A model generated the notes under the pieces. The model was not told the DNA's origin. It saw nothing but the letters and a program-made list of their open reading frames with translations, and searched no databases. From assembly GCA_013823625.1 (NCBI GenBank), contig PNMM01000002.1:513061-577060 (forward strand): a DNA stretch of 64,000 nt. The letters are read 5' to 3'. Of this stretch, positions 42,358 through 52,597 are shown in pieces; positions within the stretch are counted from its first letter, which is position 1; each line of letters opens with the position of its first letter. A program made the position numbers and the translations under genes. Origin of the DNA: Microbacterium sp. Its GTDB lineage: Bacteria; Actinomycetota; Actinomycetes; Actinomycetales; Microbacteriaceae.

Positions 42358-43371
42358 ATGACCATCACCGCATTCGGCGCCGCCGCCGACTGGACCCGAC
42401 GCCAAGTTGACGTGGGCCGCCTGCCGGTCGGCGTGATCGGCGTCGTTGACGCCACGGGCGTGGTCGACGTGGCCGCGTTCGGCACAGACGCCGTCAGTGG
42501 CCGCACCGCACACGTCGACGACCGTTTCTCGCTCTACTCGATCACCAAGCCGCTCGTCGCGCTCACGGCGATGCGCGCGGTCGAGCGCGGACTGCTCACG
42601 ACCGAGACCCCGCTGCGGGATGCTGTGCCCGCGTTCAGCCACCCCGGCGTCACCCTGCAGCACCTCTTGAGTCACACGTCGGGCATCGCCGATGTGCGTC
42701 TCGAGGATGACGGGCCCGTGCGCTCGCACGGTCGCGCAACCACGCTGCGCGAAGCTCTCGAGCGCGCGCCGATCGAGTTTGTTCCGGGCACCGCGCGGCG
42801 GTACGCGAACCTCTCGTGGGAGGGCGTTGCGGCGCTCGTCGAGCACGCCACGGGCAACGCCTTCGCTGACGAGTTCGCCGCCATGGCGGCCACGGTCGGC
42901 GCGAACCACCTCTCGTTCGACGCCGAGGGCGCGCACCATGTGCACGGCTTCGAGCGCTACGACCACGACCCCACGTTGTTGCCTCCCCTGCGCCACCCCG
43001 CCGCGGGAGCCGTGGCGAACGCCGCCGACCTGCTCGCGATCGCCCGCTCACTGCTCATCAACGACGGGGCGATCGTGTCGCCCGCCACTCTCGCCGCGAT
43101 GCAGCAGTCGCGCACCGCGGGGCTCTACGTCATCGACGCCGAACCGCTCAAGCGCTTCGAGCAGTTCGGGCTCGGGTTCTTGCTGCCCCGAGGCCCTGGC
43201 CTGCTCGACCACAGTGTCTACGGACACTCCGGCTGGACCAACACTCAGCTGTGGGTCTCCCCCGCCGCAGGCCGCGCGGTCGTGCTGCTGACCAACCGAC
43301 TCGACGCGAACGAGCCCGACGTGGGCATGAAGGTCGACGAGTTGCTCAACGCGGTGTTCTTGGCAGCATGA
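42358..43371 (+). CDS. Serine hydrolase of the beta-lactamase/class C family
   Basis: 337 residues, no signal peptide. The SxxK catalytic motif is Ser61-Ile-Thr-Lys64 in LYSITKPLVAL; the second-motif Tyr is in RRYANLSWEG and a late YGHSGWTNTQ replaces the third motif. Such proteins include esterases and aminopeptidases as well as beta-lactamases; cytoplasmic location argues for an esterase or peptidase. Its stop overlaps the ATG of the following hydrolase (43368-43371), and it follows the LLM gene by 28 bases, so the three are likely an operon. Confidence 0.87.
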   Translation: MTITAFGAAADWTRRQVDVGRLPVGVIGVVDATGVVDVAAFGTDAVSGRTAHVDDRFSLYSITKPLVALTAMRAVERGLLTTETPLRDAVPAFSHPGVTLQHLLSHTSGIADVRLEDDGPVRSHGRATTLREALERAPIEFVPGTARRYANLSWEGVAALVEHATGNAFADEFAAMAATVGANHLSFDAEGAHHVHGFERYDHDPTLLPPLRHPAAGAVANAADLLAIARSLLINDGAIVSPATLAAMQQSRTAGLYVIDAEPLKRFEQFGLGFLLPRGPGLLDHSVYGHSGWTNTQLWVSPAAGRAVVLLTNRLDANEPDVGMKVDELLNAVFLAA

Positions 43372-44018
43372 CCGCACGCTCGCACGTCATTGTTTTGCCG
43401 GGTGGCGGTTACGCCTTCCGCTCCGACTATGAGGGCGAACCCGTCGCCGAGTGGTTGCGCAGTCTCGGCCTTGAGGCGAGCGTGTTCGACTACCCCGTGC
43501 AGACGCGTCACCCCGGCCCGATCAATGCGGTGCGGATGCGCGTCGCCGAGCTGCGGGCCACCGGCGTCGAGCGGCTCGGCGTGCTGGGGTTCTCGGCCGG
43601 CGGTCACCTCGCGGGCCACGCCGCGGCGCTCGGCCTCGTCGATGCGGCGGTGCTGTGTTACCCCGTCGTCTCGATGATGACACCCACTCACGGTGGCTCG
43701 CGGCGCGAGCTCCTCGGGCGCTGGGCAACGCGGCGGGCGCGGGCCGCGACCTCGGTCGAGCGGCTCGTCACCTCAAGCATGCCTCCGACCTTCGTGTGGC
43801 ACACCGCCGAAGACGATGCGGTGCCGGTCGAGCATCCGTACCTGCTCGGTCAGGCTCTCGCCCGGCACGGTGTTCCGCATGCGCTGCACGTCTACCCCCG
43901 CGGCGAGCACGGGCTCGGTCTCGTGACCGGCGTTGAGGGGGGCGAGCTCGCGGGCACGGCCGCGAACTGGACGCGCGATTGCGAAGAGTGGCTGCGCGAG
44001 CTCGGCTGGATCGACTGA
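43368..44018 (+). CDS. Small alpha/beta hydrolase (esterase-like)
   Basis: 216 residues from ATG 43368, coupled to the preceding gene by an ATGA overlap. An oxyanion-type start (HVIVLPGGGY), nucleophile elbow GFSAGGH, acid-containing HTAEDDAVPVE and His in PRGEHGLGL make up a complete active site. It resembles acetyl-xylan esterase/BAAT-like carbohydrate esterases. Likely acts on a small ester in the cytoplasm. Converges with an APC permease gene 17 bases on. Confidence 0.87.
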   Translation: MTARSHVIVLPGGGYAFRSDYEGEPVAEWLRSLGLEASVFDYPVQTRHPGPINAVRMRVAELRATGVERLGVLGFSAGGHLAGHAAALGLVDAAVLCYPVVSMMTPTHGGSRRELLGRWATRRARAATSVERLVTSSMPPTFVWHTAEDDAVPVEHPYLLGQALARHGVPHALHVYPRGEHGLGLVTGVEGGELAGTAANWTRDCEEWLRELGWID

Positions 44019-44035
44019 ACGCGGAATTGCCGCGA

Positions 44036-45439
44036 CTACTGATCGGGCGTGATTGCGGCGGTTTCGGCCTCGGCCTTTTCGGCGAGCGCTTCGATCGAAC
44101 GGATGCCCTCCGGGCGCCCGGCGCGCACCCACAGGATCCACAGCGCGCCGGCGATGAGTGCCGCGGCCACGAGGCTCAGAATCGGCCAGCCGCGCGCCAG
44201 GTTCACGACGAGCGTGAACGCCACGACGATTGACCCGAACAGGTTGAGGGCGAAACGCCCCCACTGTCGGGATTGCTGCGTGAACCGCGTCATCGCGAGC
44301 AGGCCCGACAAGAAGCTCAAGAAGACGGCGACGGCGTAGAACAGCACGAGCGTCTGGTCATCGGCGCCGGCCGCGGCAACCACGAGCATCGAGAGCACGG
44401 CGAAGAGCACGAGACCCCAGTAGGGCGTGTGCCGGCTGTTCACGCGGCCGAAGGCGGCGGGCAGGATTCCCACGGAGTTGGCCTTCGAGGGGTGAATCGC
44501 GAGCGCCTTGAGTAGCCCCGGCCCGGCCTGGAACGACGAGCTCGCGGCGGCGAGCAGCAGCAGCGCCGTCATGAGTTGGAAGAGCGCGAAAACGGGAGCG
44601 GGGGCGACGTGCCGCGCGAAGTCGGCGATGAGCGTCGAGCCCTCGTCGGGCAGCCCGACCCCGAGTCGTGCGGCCTGCGTCGCGAGCCCGAGGGTGATGA
44701 CGCCGACGATGCCGAGCGTGAGCCACAGGGTCAGCTGGCCGAAGCGGCGGCGGCCATCGTCATCCAACTCGCCGAGTTGTGCGATCGCCGTGGAGGGCGC
44801 TTCGACACCCGTGGCGAGGGCCATCGCCACGGGGAAGGCGAGCACGACCGCGATGAGCCCGGCGAGCATCCCGGGATCGGCGCCCGTGCCCGCCGACGCG
44901 ACCGCGGCCTCGCCGGTGACCGGCGCCGCAAACGCGCTAAACACGAGCACGGTGCCCGCGATGAGCACGAAGACAATCGTCATGAGGGCGAAGACGATGC
45001 GCCCGAGGTGACCGAACCAGCACATGCCGCCGACCACGAGGACGAGCACGAGAGCAATGAGTAAGCGCCACGGTTCGAGCGCGGGAAAGTAGGCGATGAC
45101 GGCCGAGGCCGCCGCCGCGACGCTGATGGCGATTGTGAGCACGAAGTCGACGACGAGCGAGCCGACGGGAACGAACGACCAGCCGTCTCCGAAGGCTTCG
45201 CCCACGGCAGCGGATGCGCCGCCACCCTCGGGGTAGCGAGCAATCAGCGCGCGGTAGTTGATGATCACGAGCGCGATGATGATCACGACGAGGCCCATCG
45301 TGGCGACGAGCAGATCGAGTCGGCCGTCGAGAGCGTGGAGCGCGGCTTCAACCGCGTAGGCGACCGATGAGACCGGGTCGGCCATAACGGCGAAGGCAAA
45401 GGCGAGAAACAAAACAACGCGCGAGCGCAAGATGACCAC
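44036..45439 (-). CDS. APC-superfamily amino acid permease
   Basis: 467 residues with about twelve hydrophobic segments. The N-terminal ADPVSSVAYAVEAAL and ALIARYPEGGGASAAVGEAFGD motifs are characteristic of the APC family cationic/neutral amino acid transporters. The C-terminal tail is charged and cytoplasmic. Substrate cannot be told. Downstream of an alpha/beta hydrolase on the minus strand with a 25-base gap. Confidence 0.88.
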   Translation of the reverse strand: MVILRSRVVLFLAFAFAVMADPVSSVAYAVEAALHALDGRLDLLVATMGLVVIIIALVIINYRALIARYPEGGGASAAVGEAFGDGWSFVPVGSLVVDFVLTIAISVAAAASAVIAYFPALEPWRLLIALVLVLVVGGMCWFGHLGRIVFALMTIVFVLIAGTVLVFSAFAAPVTGEAAVASAGTGADPGMLAGLIAVVLAFPVAMALATGVEAPSTAIAQLGELDDDGRRRFGQLTLWLTLGIVGVITLGLATQAARLGVGLPDEGSTLIADFARHVAPAPVFALFQLMTALLLLAAASSSFQAGPGLLKALAIHPSKANSVGILPAAFGRVNSRHTPYWGLVLFAVLSMLVVAAAGADDQTLVLFYAVAVFLSFLSGLLAMTRFTQQSRQWGRFALNLFGSIVVAFTLVVNLARGWPILSLVAAALIAGALWILWVRAGRPEGIRSIEALAEKAEAETAAITPDQ

Positions 45440-45464
45440 GCGCAGACATTACTCCTGCGGCGGG

Positions 45465-46316
45465 CTAGCGCTGCACGTGAGCGGCGAGCCACCGCAGCGC
45501 GTCGTCGGCGCCGTGGTGCTCGGCGGCGAGCGCCGAGATGTGACTCTCGCCCTCGGCGAGCCAGAGTTCGGCGCCCGCGATGTGCGCCGCGAGCCACGTC
45601 GAGTGGCTCGCCGGAACGACGTGGTCATCGGCGCCGTGCACGAGCAACACGGGCGCGGCGATGTGCGACAGCTCGACGCCCCACGGCGTGACGTAGGCCA
45701 CGTCGTCGTCGACGAGCGGGTCAAGCCCCGATGCCATGCCCGTGCCGGCCACCTCGCCGAGCCAACCCCACGGGCCTTCGAGCGCACGCCAGTCGCGGGC
45801 CGTGAAGTCGATCGGCGCGTCAGCGTTCTGCTCTTCATGGGCGCGCTTACTGTCGACGTCTCCGAGGGCGGCGCTCAGCGAGGCGTGGCTCGTGGGCCCC
45901 ATGCCCGCGAACCAGTCGAGGCCCTCGGCGGCGAGCGGCGCGAGACCGGCAACGCTGACGACCCCGAGCACGCGCTCGGGGTGCCGCGCCGCGCACGCGA
46001 GGGCGTGCGGTCCCCCGCCTGAGTGACCCATGACCGCGAAGCGGTCAAGCTGCAGCGCATCGGCGAATGCCGCGGCGTCGGCCGCCACGCTCGCAATCGT
46101 GCGGCCGGGGTGCGCTGTCGAGCCGCCGTAGCCCGGGCGGTCGAACGAGACCCACCGCAGGCCCAGCTCGTCGGCGAGAGCGAGCAGCGGGCGGGGCGGC
46201 TCGCCCGTGTTGGGCGTGCCGTGGTGCCACATGATGGGCACGCCGTCGCCGCCCGTGTCGTAGCCGTGCAGCGTACGACCGTCGGGCAGCGTGACGTCGA
46301 CCTCCCGCACGCTCAC
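45465..46316 (-). CDS. Alpha/beta hydrolase
   Basis: 283 residues from GTG 46316, which overlaps the stop of the acyl-CoA dehydrogenase gene as GTGA; longer readings are antisense to nothing but have no coupling. MWHHGTPNTGEPPRP (oxyanion side), FDRPGYGGS, nucleophile elbow GHSGGGPHAL, Asp in VHGADDHVVP and His in GESHISAL form a classical epoxide-hydrolase/esterase-like set. Translational coupling to an acyl-CoA dehydrogenase relative suggests a small catabolic unit of unknown substrate. Confidence 0.88.
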   Translation of the reverse strand: MSVREVDVTLPDGRTLHGYDTGGDGVPIMWHHGTPNTGEPPRPLLALADELGLRWVSFDRPGYGGSTAHPGRTIASVAADAAAFADALQLDRFAVMGHSGGGPHALACAARHPERVLGVVSVAGLAPLAAEGLDWFAGMGPTSHASLSAALGDVDSKRAHEEQNADAPIDFTARDWRALEGPWGWLGEVAGTGMASGLDPLVDDDVAYVTPWGVELSHIAAPVLLVHGADDHVVPASHSTWLAAHIAGAELWLAEGESHISALAAEHHGADDALRWLAAHVQR

Positions 46317-47443
46317 GGCAGAGGCCCGAGCAGGTCGGTGGCTACGGTCGCGTGCACGGCCTCGGTGTCGCTCGGGTGGTAGATGCCCGCGAGCACATCG
46401 CGCTGCAGGCGGCTGAGCTCGGCCGACGAGCGGTAGGCCCCACCGCCCGCAATGCGCATCGCCTGGTCGACGACGTGCCGCGCGGTTTCGACGCTGCGGT
46501 GCTTGAGGCCCGCCAGGTCGCGGAACCACTGGGTTCCCCGATCCACACCCTGGTCGCGATCGCGCGCGACCGTCTGCAGTTGCGGAGCGAGCGCGTCGAG
46601 GGCGAGCGCGGCATCCGCGATGCGCCAGCGAATGTCAGGGTCGTGCGCCTGGGGCGCCCCGTCATTGCGCAGGCTCGTGCGGCGCTGGGCGCTCTCGACC
46701 GCGAGCTCAAGCGCGCGATCCGCGATGCCGGCGTAGACACTCGCGATGAGCGTGTGAAAGTTCGCGGCGATCGCGAGCGTGTACACATCACCGCTGGGAC
46801 CGACGGGCAGGATGCGCGCCACGCGTTTGTCGGCCACCACCGCGCCGTCGAGCCGGGTCGTGTGGCTCTGCGTCGCGCGCATGCCGAGGGTGTTCCAGTC
46901 GGGGGTGATCGTGACGCCGGCGGCGTCGCCGCCGAACTCGCGCGTGATGAATCCGTGAACGATCGTGGGCGCCGAACCGTCGGCCGGATCGTGCCGCCCG
47001 AGCACCCCGAGGCGCGTCCACGCGGGCGAGAGGGTCGTGAAAATCTTCGTGCCCGTGAACGCCCAACCGTCGGCGACCCGGTCAACGCGCGTGAGCGAGT
47101 CACTCATGACCCGGTCGTTACCGGCCTCGCTGATCGCGAAGGCGAAGAGCTCGCCGCGCTCGGCGTCGTCGAGCACCCAGCGCAGCGAGTCGTCACCCGC
47201 GGCCAGTAGGTCGCGCGCGACGCCCATCCACACGAGGTGCATCGTGAGGCCGAGGGCCGTGGCCGGCGCGTGCGCCGCAAGCAGTCGCTGATCGGCGGAT
47301 GCGTCGCTCAGGCTGCGCGGCGCCAGATAGCCCGCTGCCCTCAGCTCGTCGAGATCCTCGCCGAAAAAGCTGTTCGCGGCGTCGTAGCCGGGTGCCCGCT
47401 CGCGAATGCGCGCGAGCAGCGCGGGGGTCAGCACGCTCGACAT
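46313..47443 (-). CDS. Acyl-CoA dehydrogenase family flavoprotein
   Basis: 376 residues. FAFAISEAGNDRVMSD and GWAFTGTKIFTTLSPAWTR correspond to the flavin/substrate-binding middle domain, and LGMRATQSHTTRLDG and HVVDQAMRIAGGGAYRSSAELSRLQRD to the C-terminal helical domain. The conserved C-terminal carboxylate base is not obvious, and the family also includes DszC/HpaB-like flavin monooxygenases, so the reaction is open. First gene of a two-gene unit with the alpha/beta hydrolase. Confidence 0.85.
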   Translation of the reverse strand: MSSVLTPALLARIRERAPGYDAANSFFGEDLDELRAAGYLAPRSLSDASADQRLLAAHAPATALGLTMHLVWMGVARDLLAAGDDSLRWVLDDAERGELFAFAISEAGNDRVMSDSLTRVDRVADGWAFTGTKIFTTLSPAWTRLGVLGRHDPADGSAPTIVHGFITREFGGDAAGVTITPDWNTLGMRATQSHTTRLDGAVVADKRVARILPVGPSGDVYTLAIAANFHTLIASVYAGIADRALELAVESAQRRTSLRNDGAPQAHDPDIRWRIADAALALDALAPQLQTVARDRDQGVDRGTQWFRDLAGLKHRSVETARHVVDQAMRIAGGGAYRSSAELSRLQRDVLAGIYHPSDTEAVHATVATDLLGPLP

Positions 47444-47470
47444 GCCCCCACGCTACTCGCGCGTGCGTGG

Positions 47471-47830
47471 CTAGTAGCCGAGCAACCCGGCGGTGGCCAC
47501 GAAGCCCGCGAGCACGATGATCACGAGGTTCGGCACGAAGGTCTCTTTGCGACGGATGTGCACGCTCGCGGCGCCCGCCTGCAGCAGCACGATGCCCACG
47601 GCCGCGAGCGGCGAGAGAATCGGGGCGATGTCGAGCAGTCGCGGCAGAATCAGGCCAACGGCCGCGAGCACTTCGGCCACGCCGATGAGTCGCACCTGGG
47701 TGTGGCTAAAGTCGCCCGCCCACGGTTGCTGGGCGACGTGCTTCTCGCGCGGCACAAACAGCTTGGCCGCGCCGGCACCGAACATTGCGAGGGCGAGCAG
47801 GCCCGAGACGATCCAGATCGCGATCTCCAT
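47471..47830 (-). CDS. DoxX-family membrane protein
   Basis: 119 residues from ATG 47830, with four hydrophobic helices and the DoxX pattern LAMFGAGAAKLFVP then VRLIGVAEVLAAVGLILP. Relatives (MhqP, CatD) are linked to quinone, catechol or thiol stress. It is divergent from an HxlR/DUF24-type regulator, the same pairing that B. subtilis uses for catD and its DUF24 repressor, so repression by that protein is likely. Confidence 0.87.
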   Translation of the reverse strand: MEIAIWIVSGLLALAMFGAGAAKLFVPREKHVAQQPWAGDFSHTQVRLIGVAEVLAAVGLILPRLLDIAPILSPLAAVGIVLLQAGAASVHIRRKETFVPNLVIIVLAGFVATAGLLGY

Positions 47831-47844
47831 GATGGTTCCCTTCA

Positions 47845-47857
47845 GTAAGTGAGTTAC
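47845..47857. promoter_or_regulatory. Inverted repeat GTAA-N5-TTAC near the DoxX promoter
   Basis: GTAAGTGAGTTAC has 4-bp arms with a 5-bp centre and lies 14 bases upstream of the DoxX start. Candidate binding site for the divergent HxlR-type regulator; short arms make it only suggestive. Confidence 0.4.
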
Positions 47858-47896
47858 GCTGTGTGCGTTTATACCTGACGAGAACCCGGCACTGCA

Positions 47897-47913
47897 GTGT
47901 GCCTCAGGCACAC
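47897..47913. promoter_or_regulatory. Perfect palindrome upstream of the HxlR gene
   Basis: GTGTGCC (47897-47903) and GGCACAC (47907-47913) are perfect inverted arms around TCA, 43 bases upstream of the chosen HxlR start. It could be the regulator's operator or a leader hairpin; a GTG at its first base is in frame with the gene but is less likely to be the start. Confidence 0.6.
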
Positions 47914-47956
47914 GCAGGTCACCGTTGCGAATCCGCCGGCGAGAGAGCGAGCATCC

Positions 47957-48340
47957 GTGAAGCACTGCGAACCCGATCCGAGCTACACCGCCTTCGTGCG
48001 TCAAGTGCTCGACCGCGTGGGCGACAAGTGGACCATGCTCGTCATTCGCGAGCTCGCCGAGCAGCGCATGCGCTTCACCGAGTTGCTGCGCTCGATCAAC
48101 GGCATTTCGCAACGGATGCTCACGCGCACCCTGCGCGAACTCGAACGTGACGGGCTCGTCACGCGCCAGGTCTATGCCGAGGTTCCGCCGCGCGTGGAAT
48201 ACGAGGTGACCCCGCTGGGGCTCACGCTTCTTCCGCACGTCGCTGCTCTCGCGGACTGGGCCGTCGCCCACCGCGACGCCATCGAGGCGCATCGCGACGA
48301 GTACGACGCTGATTCCGCCGTCAACGAACCCGCCGCTTAA
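47957..48340 (+). CDS. HxlR/DUF24-family transcriptional regulator
   Basis: 127 residues from GTG 47957 (VKHCEPDPSYTAFVRQVL). The winged-helix signature DRVGDKWTMLVIRELAEQRMRFTELLRSI followed by ISQRMLTRTLRELERDGLV is unmistakable (quoted in parts). A single N-terminal cysteine (third residue after the start, KHC) sits where YodB, QorR and HypR carry their redox-sensing cysteine. It is divergent from the DoxX gene and likely represses it until oxidised or alkylated by an electrophile. Confidence 0.9.
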   Translation: MKHCEPDPSYTAFVRQVLDRVGDKWTMLVIRELAEQRMRFTELLRSINGISQRMLTRTLRELERDGLVTRQVYAEVPPRVEYEVTPLGLTLLPHVAALADWAVAHRDAIEAHRDEYDADSAVNEPAA

Positions 48341-48370
48341 CCGTCACAGCAGAGAGGTAGCATCCCGCGC

Positions 48371-49347
<977 letters not shown>

Positions 49348-49351
<4 letters not shown>

Positions 49352-50202
49352 GCGCCACCACCACCTCGAGCGCAGCACCCTCGACCCTGACGCCCATTCC
49401 CGGCAGCGCGATCACACGGTTCATCAGCGATGGCTGGGTGACCACGTGGCGCAACCTGATGAAGATCATCCGGGTGCCCGAGATCCTGCTGTTCTCGCTC
49501 ATCCAGCCGATCATGTTCGTGCTGCTCTTCACCTACGTGTTTGGCGCCGTGATCGACATTCCCGGCGACGGCTACGAGTCCTTCCTCATGGCCGGCATCT
49601 TCGCGCAGACGGTCGTGTTCGGCTCGACCTACTCAGGTGCCGCGATGGCGCAAGACCTCAAAGACGGCATCATCGACCGCTTTCGCACGCTGCCCATGAG
49701 CGGCGCCGCCGTGCTGGTCGGGCGCACGAACGGCGACCTCGTCATCAATTCGCTGTCGATGATCGTGATGATGATCACGGGCTTCATCGTCGGCTGGCGC
49801 GTCAACTCGTCGTTCCTCGAGTTTCTCGCGGGCGTCGCTCTGCTGCTGCTATTCGCCTACGCGTTCTCGTGGGTCATGGCGTTCTTGGGCATGAGCGTCA
49901 AGAGCCCCGAGATCATCAACAACGCCTCGTTCTTGATTCTCTTTCCGCTCACGTTCATCTCGAACGCGTTCGTGCCGAGCGAGAACCTGCCCGACCCGCT
50001 GCGCATCTTCGCCGAGTGGAACCCCGTCTCGTCGCTCGTGCAGGCGGCGCGCGAACTGTGGGGCAACGTGCCGCCCGGTACCGTCGTCGGCGACACCTGG
50101 ATGGCGCAGAACGCCATCGCCACGGTGCTCATCGGCGTGGTCGTGTTGCTGCTCGTGTTCGTGCCGCTCTCGATTCGCAAGTTCGCGACGCTCTCGCGAT
50201 AA
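49348..50202 (+). CDS. DrrB-type ABC-2 permease
   Basis: 284 residues with six hydrophobic helices and the ABC-2 membrane signature: IMFVLLFTYVFGAVIDIPGD near the N-terminus, KDGIIDRFRTLPMSGAAVLVGR in the middle and SNAFVPSENLPDPLR near the end. Forms the membrane part of the exporter with the ATPase encoded upstream. Substrate unknown. Confidence 0.92.
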
Positions 50203-50210
50203 CGCACGAT

Positions 50211-50244
50211 CGCGCCCGGGGCTGGTACACCGGCCCCGGGCGCG
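50211..50244. terminator. Strong hairpin between DrrB and kynU genes
   Basis: CGCGCCCGGGGC (50211-50222) and GCCCCGGGCGCG (50233-50244) are perfect 12-bp arms over a 10-base loop, lying between two converging genes. No T-run on either side; in high-GC actinobacteria such stems alone are common terminator candidates. Confidence 0.75.
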
Positions 50245-50265
50245 CTCGCGCTCAGTTCGTGAGGT

Positions 50266-51507
50266 CTAGCTCAGGGCGTCGGCGAGTGCCCGGATACCCC
50301 GCTCAACCTCCGCGAAGCTCGTGCTGAGCGGCGAGAGGCCGATGCGCACACCGCTCGGGTGACGGAAGTCGGGGATGATCCCCTGCGCCCACAGCCGCTG
50401 CACGGCGATGGCCGAATTCGGGTGGTCGATGGTCAGGTGGCTGCCGCGGCGGTCAGCGTCGCGCGGCGTGCTCACCGTCGCCGCGGGAATGAGCGCGTCG
50501 ACGAGTTCGATGGCGTAGCTCGTGAGTGCGATCGACTTCTCGCGAATCGCGTCGATGCCGGCCGACTCAATGAGCGTGAGCATCTCGCCGAGCGCGACCA
50601 TGCCGAGAATCGGCGGGGTGCCGCTCACGAGTGACGCGACGCCCGGGGCGGGCGTGTAGCCCTCGGTCATCGAGAAGGGCGCGGCGGCTCCGAGCCAGCC
50701 GGGAATCGGGTTACGCAGGGTGTCGTGGTGCCGGGCGGCGACATACGCCCAGGCCGGGGCGCCCGGACCACCGTTCAAGTACTTGTACGAGCAGCCCACG
50801 GCGAAGTCCACGCCCCAGGCATCGAACTCGAGCGGAACAGACCCGACGGCGTGCGAGCAATCCCAGATCATGAGCGCGCCCGCGGCCTGCACCGTCGCCG
50901 TCACCGCGGGCATGTCGGCCCACCACGAGCTGCGGTAGGCGACACCGCTGTACAGTGCGGCGATGGTGCGCGGGCCCACGACCTCGGCGGCGAGCTCGGG
51001 GGTGATGCCGGCGTCGAGCGGGGCATCCACCCACCGCACCGTCAGCCCGTGGTCGTCGGCGATGCGCTCGATGATGAAGCGGTCAGTCGGAAACTCGTCG
51101 CTCAGCATGACGAGCTCATCGCGGCCAGGCCGTGCCGCAATCGCGGCGCGCAGCACCTTGAAGATGAGCACGCTCGTCGAGTCGGCCACGACCGTTTGAC
51201 CGGATGCTGCGCCGAGGCACGCCGCCCCGATGCGGTCGCCCAGCTCGCGTGGGCGCGTGAGCCACAATTCGTCCCAACCGCGGATGAGTCGCCCGGCCCA
51301 CTCCGTGCGCACGAAGGTCTCGAGGGCGGCGGGCACGCTCGCCACCGGGCGCCCGAGTGAATTGCCGTCGAGGTAGGCCACGAGGTCGTCGCCCGGCACG
51401 AAGCGCGCGACGTGCGCGGCCAGCGGGTCGGCGGCATCGAGCACGGCGGCGCGGGCGCGCAGCGCGGCGGGGTTGGCGGGCGCGGTGTTCTCAGCAGCAC
51501 TGCTCAT
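50266..51507 (-). CDS. kynU: Kynureninase
   Basis: 413 residues, PLP fold type I. Family motifs include YLDGNSLGRPVASVP, GAASGQTVVADSTSVLIFK, DEFPTDRFIIE, WDCSHAVGSVPLEFD and SYKYLNGGPGAPA with the PLP-binding Lys. It cleaves L-kynurenine to anthranilate and alanine. No other kynurenine genes are nearby, so it may serve in scavenging or in a separately encoded pathway. It is cytoplasmic and stands alone between the exporter and the iron-transport operon. Confidence 0.94.
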   Translation of the reverse strand: MSSAAENTAPANPAALRARAAVLDAADPLAAHVARFVPGDDLVAYLDGNSLGRPVASVPAALETFVRTEWAGRLIRGWDELWLTRPRELGDRIGAACLGAASGQTVVADSTSVLIFKVLRAAIAARPGRDELVMLSDEFPTDRFIIERIADDHGLTVRWVDAPLDAGITPELAAEVVGPRTIAALYSGVAYRSSWWADMPAVTATVQAAGALMIWDCSHAVGSVPLEFDAWGVDFAVGCSYKYLNGGPGAPAWAYVAARHHDTLRNPIPGWLGAAAPFSMTEGYTPAPGVASLVSGTPPILGMVALGEMLTLIESAGIDAIREKSIALTSYAIELVDALIPAATVSTPRDADRRGSHLTIDHPNSAIAVQRLWAQGIIPDFRHPSGVRIGLSPLSTSFAEVERGIRALADALS

Positions 51508-51538
51508 GCCGCGAGCCTAGCCGCGCACGGCGTGCTGC

Positions 51539-52597
51539 CTACAGCGCCGCGAAGGCCAGGCCGGGGCGCTGCACGGCGAGGCGCAGGTCGTCTCCGACCT
51601 CGGGCAGCTCAACCGCGGCCATACGCATGAGCACCGAGGGGCCATCCACGAGATCGGCCGTGATCATGGCGTCATGGCCGGCGTACGAGATGCTCGCGAC
51701 GCGCGCGTCGGCACCGGCGGCCGCCTGGGCGAGCAGGTCGGGGCGCGGCACGATCCACTCGGGGCGCAGCATGAGGCGCACGGCGTCGCCGTCGGCGGGC
51801 GTGAAGCCCACAGCCGAGGCCTCGACCGAGCCGAGCGCACACAGCACGCGACCGCTGCGCCACTGCCCAGCGAGCTCGACAACGTCGCCGACGAACGAGG
51901 CCACCCAGTCGGTGGCGGGCTGCTGGTAGATCTCTTCGGGCGTGCCGAACTGGGCGAGCTTGCCGTCGTGCAACACGGCCACGCGGTCGGCGAGGGTCAA
52001 GGCTTCTTCTTGGTCGTGGGTCACGAGCAGCGAGGTCGTGCCTTGCGCGCGCAGCAACTCGGCGACCTCGCGGCGCAGGCCCGTGCGCAACTGCGTGTCG
52101 AGGGCGGCAAAGGGCTCGTCGAGCAGCAGCAGGTCAGGGCGCGGAGCGAGCGCGCGGGCGAGAGCCACGCGCTGGGCCTGGCCGCCCGAGAGCTGGTTGG
52201 GGGCGCGGCCGGTGTAGTCGTCGAGCCCGACGAGGTGGGCGAGTTCGGCAATGCGCTCGGCGCGCGCTGCGCCCCGGCTGTGTGGCACGGCAAAGCCGAT
52301 GTTGTCGCCGACCGACAGGTGCGGAAACAGCGAGGCCTCTTGCGGCACCCAGCCCACGCCGCGCTTCTCGGGCGCCACCGTGCGGCCCGCGCGCGAGATC
52401 TCGCGATCGCCGATAGTGATGGTGCCCGACTGCACGGGCAGCAGGCCCGCGATTGAGAGCAAGAGGGTCGTCTTGCCGCAGCCCGAGGGCCCGAGCACAG
52501 CGACCAGTTCGCCACTACGGATGCTCAGCGAGACGTCGTCGATCGCGAGCGTTGACCCGTGGGTCACGCTCACACCGTAGACGACGAGGTCGCTCAC
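51539..52597 (-). CDS. Ferric-iron ABC transporter ATP-binding protein (FbpC-like)
   Basis: 352 residues from GTG 52597, with GGAGGA five bases upstream and a GTGA overlap with the permease stop. Walker A GPSGCGKTT, signature LSGGQAQRVALARAL, Walker B LLLDEPFAALD and a C-terminal TOBE-like regulatory domain (residues about 240 to 350) fit the FbpC/PotA class. It powers the permease encoded just upstream. A longer frame extending upstream is antisense-like and rejected. Confidence 0.92.
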   Translation of the reverse strand: MSDLVVYGVSVTHGSTLAIDDVSLSIRSGELVAVLGPSGCGKTTLLLSIAGLLPVQSGTITIGDREISRAGRTVAPEKRGVGWVPQEASLFPHLSVGDNIGFAVPHSRGAARAERIAELAHLVGLDDYTGRAPNQLSGGQAQRVALARALAPRPDLLLLDEPFAALDTQLRTGLRREVAELLRAQGTTSLLVTHDQEEALTLADRVAVLHDGKLAQFGTPEEIYQQPATDWVASFVGDVVELAGQWRSGRVLCALGSVEASAVGFTPADGDAVRLMLRPEWIVPRPDLLAQAAAGADARVASISYAGHDAMITADLVDGPSVLMRMAAVELPEVGDDLRLAVQRPGLAFAAL

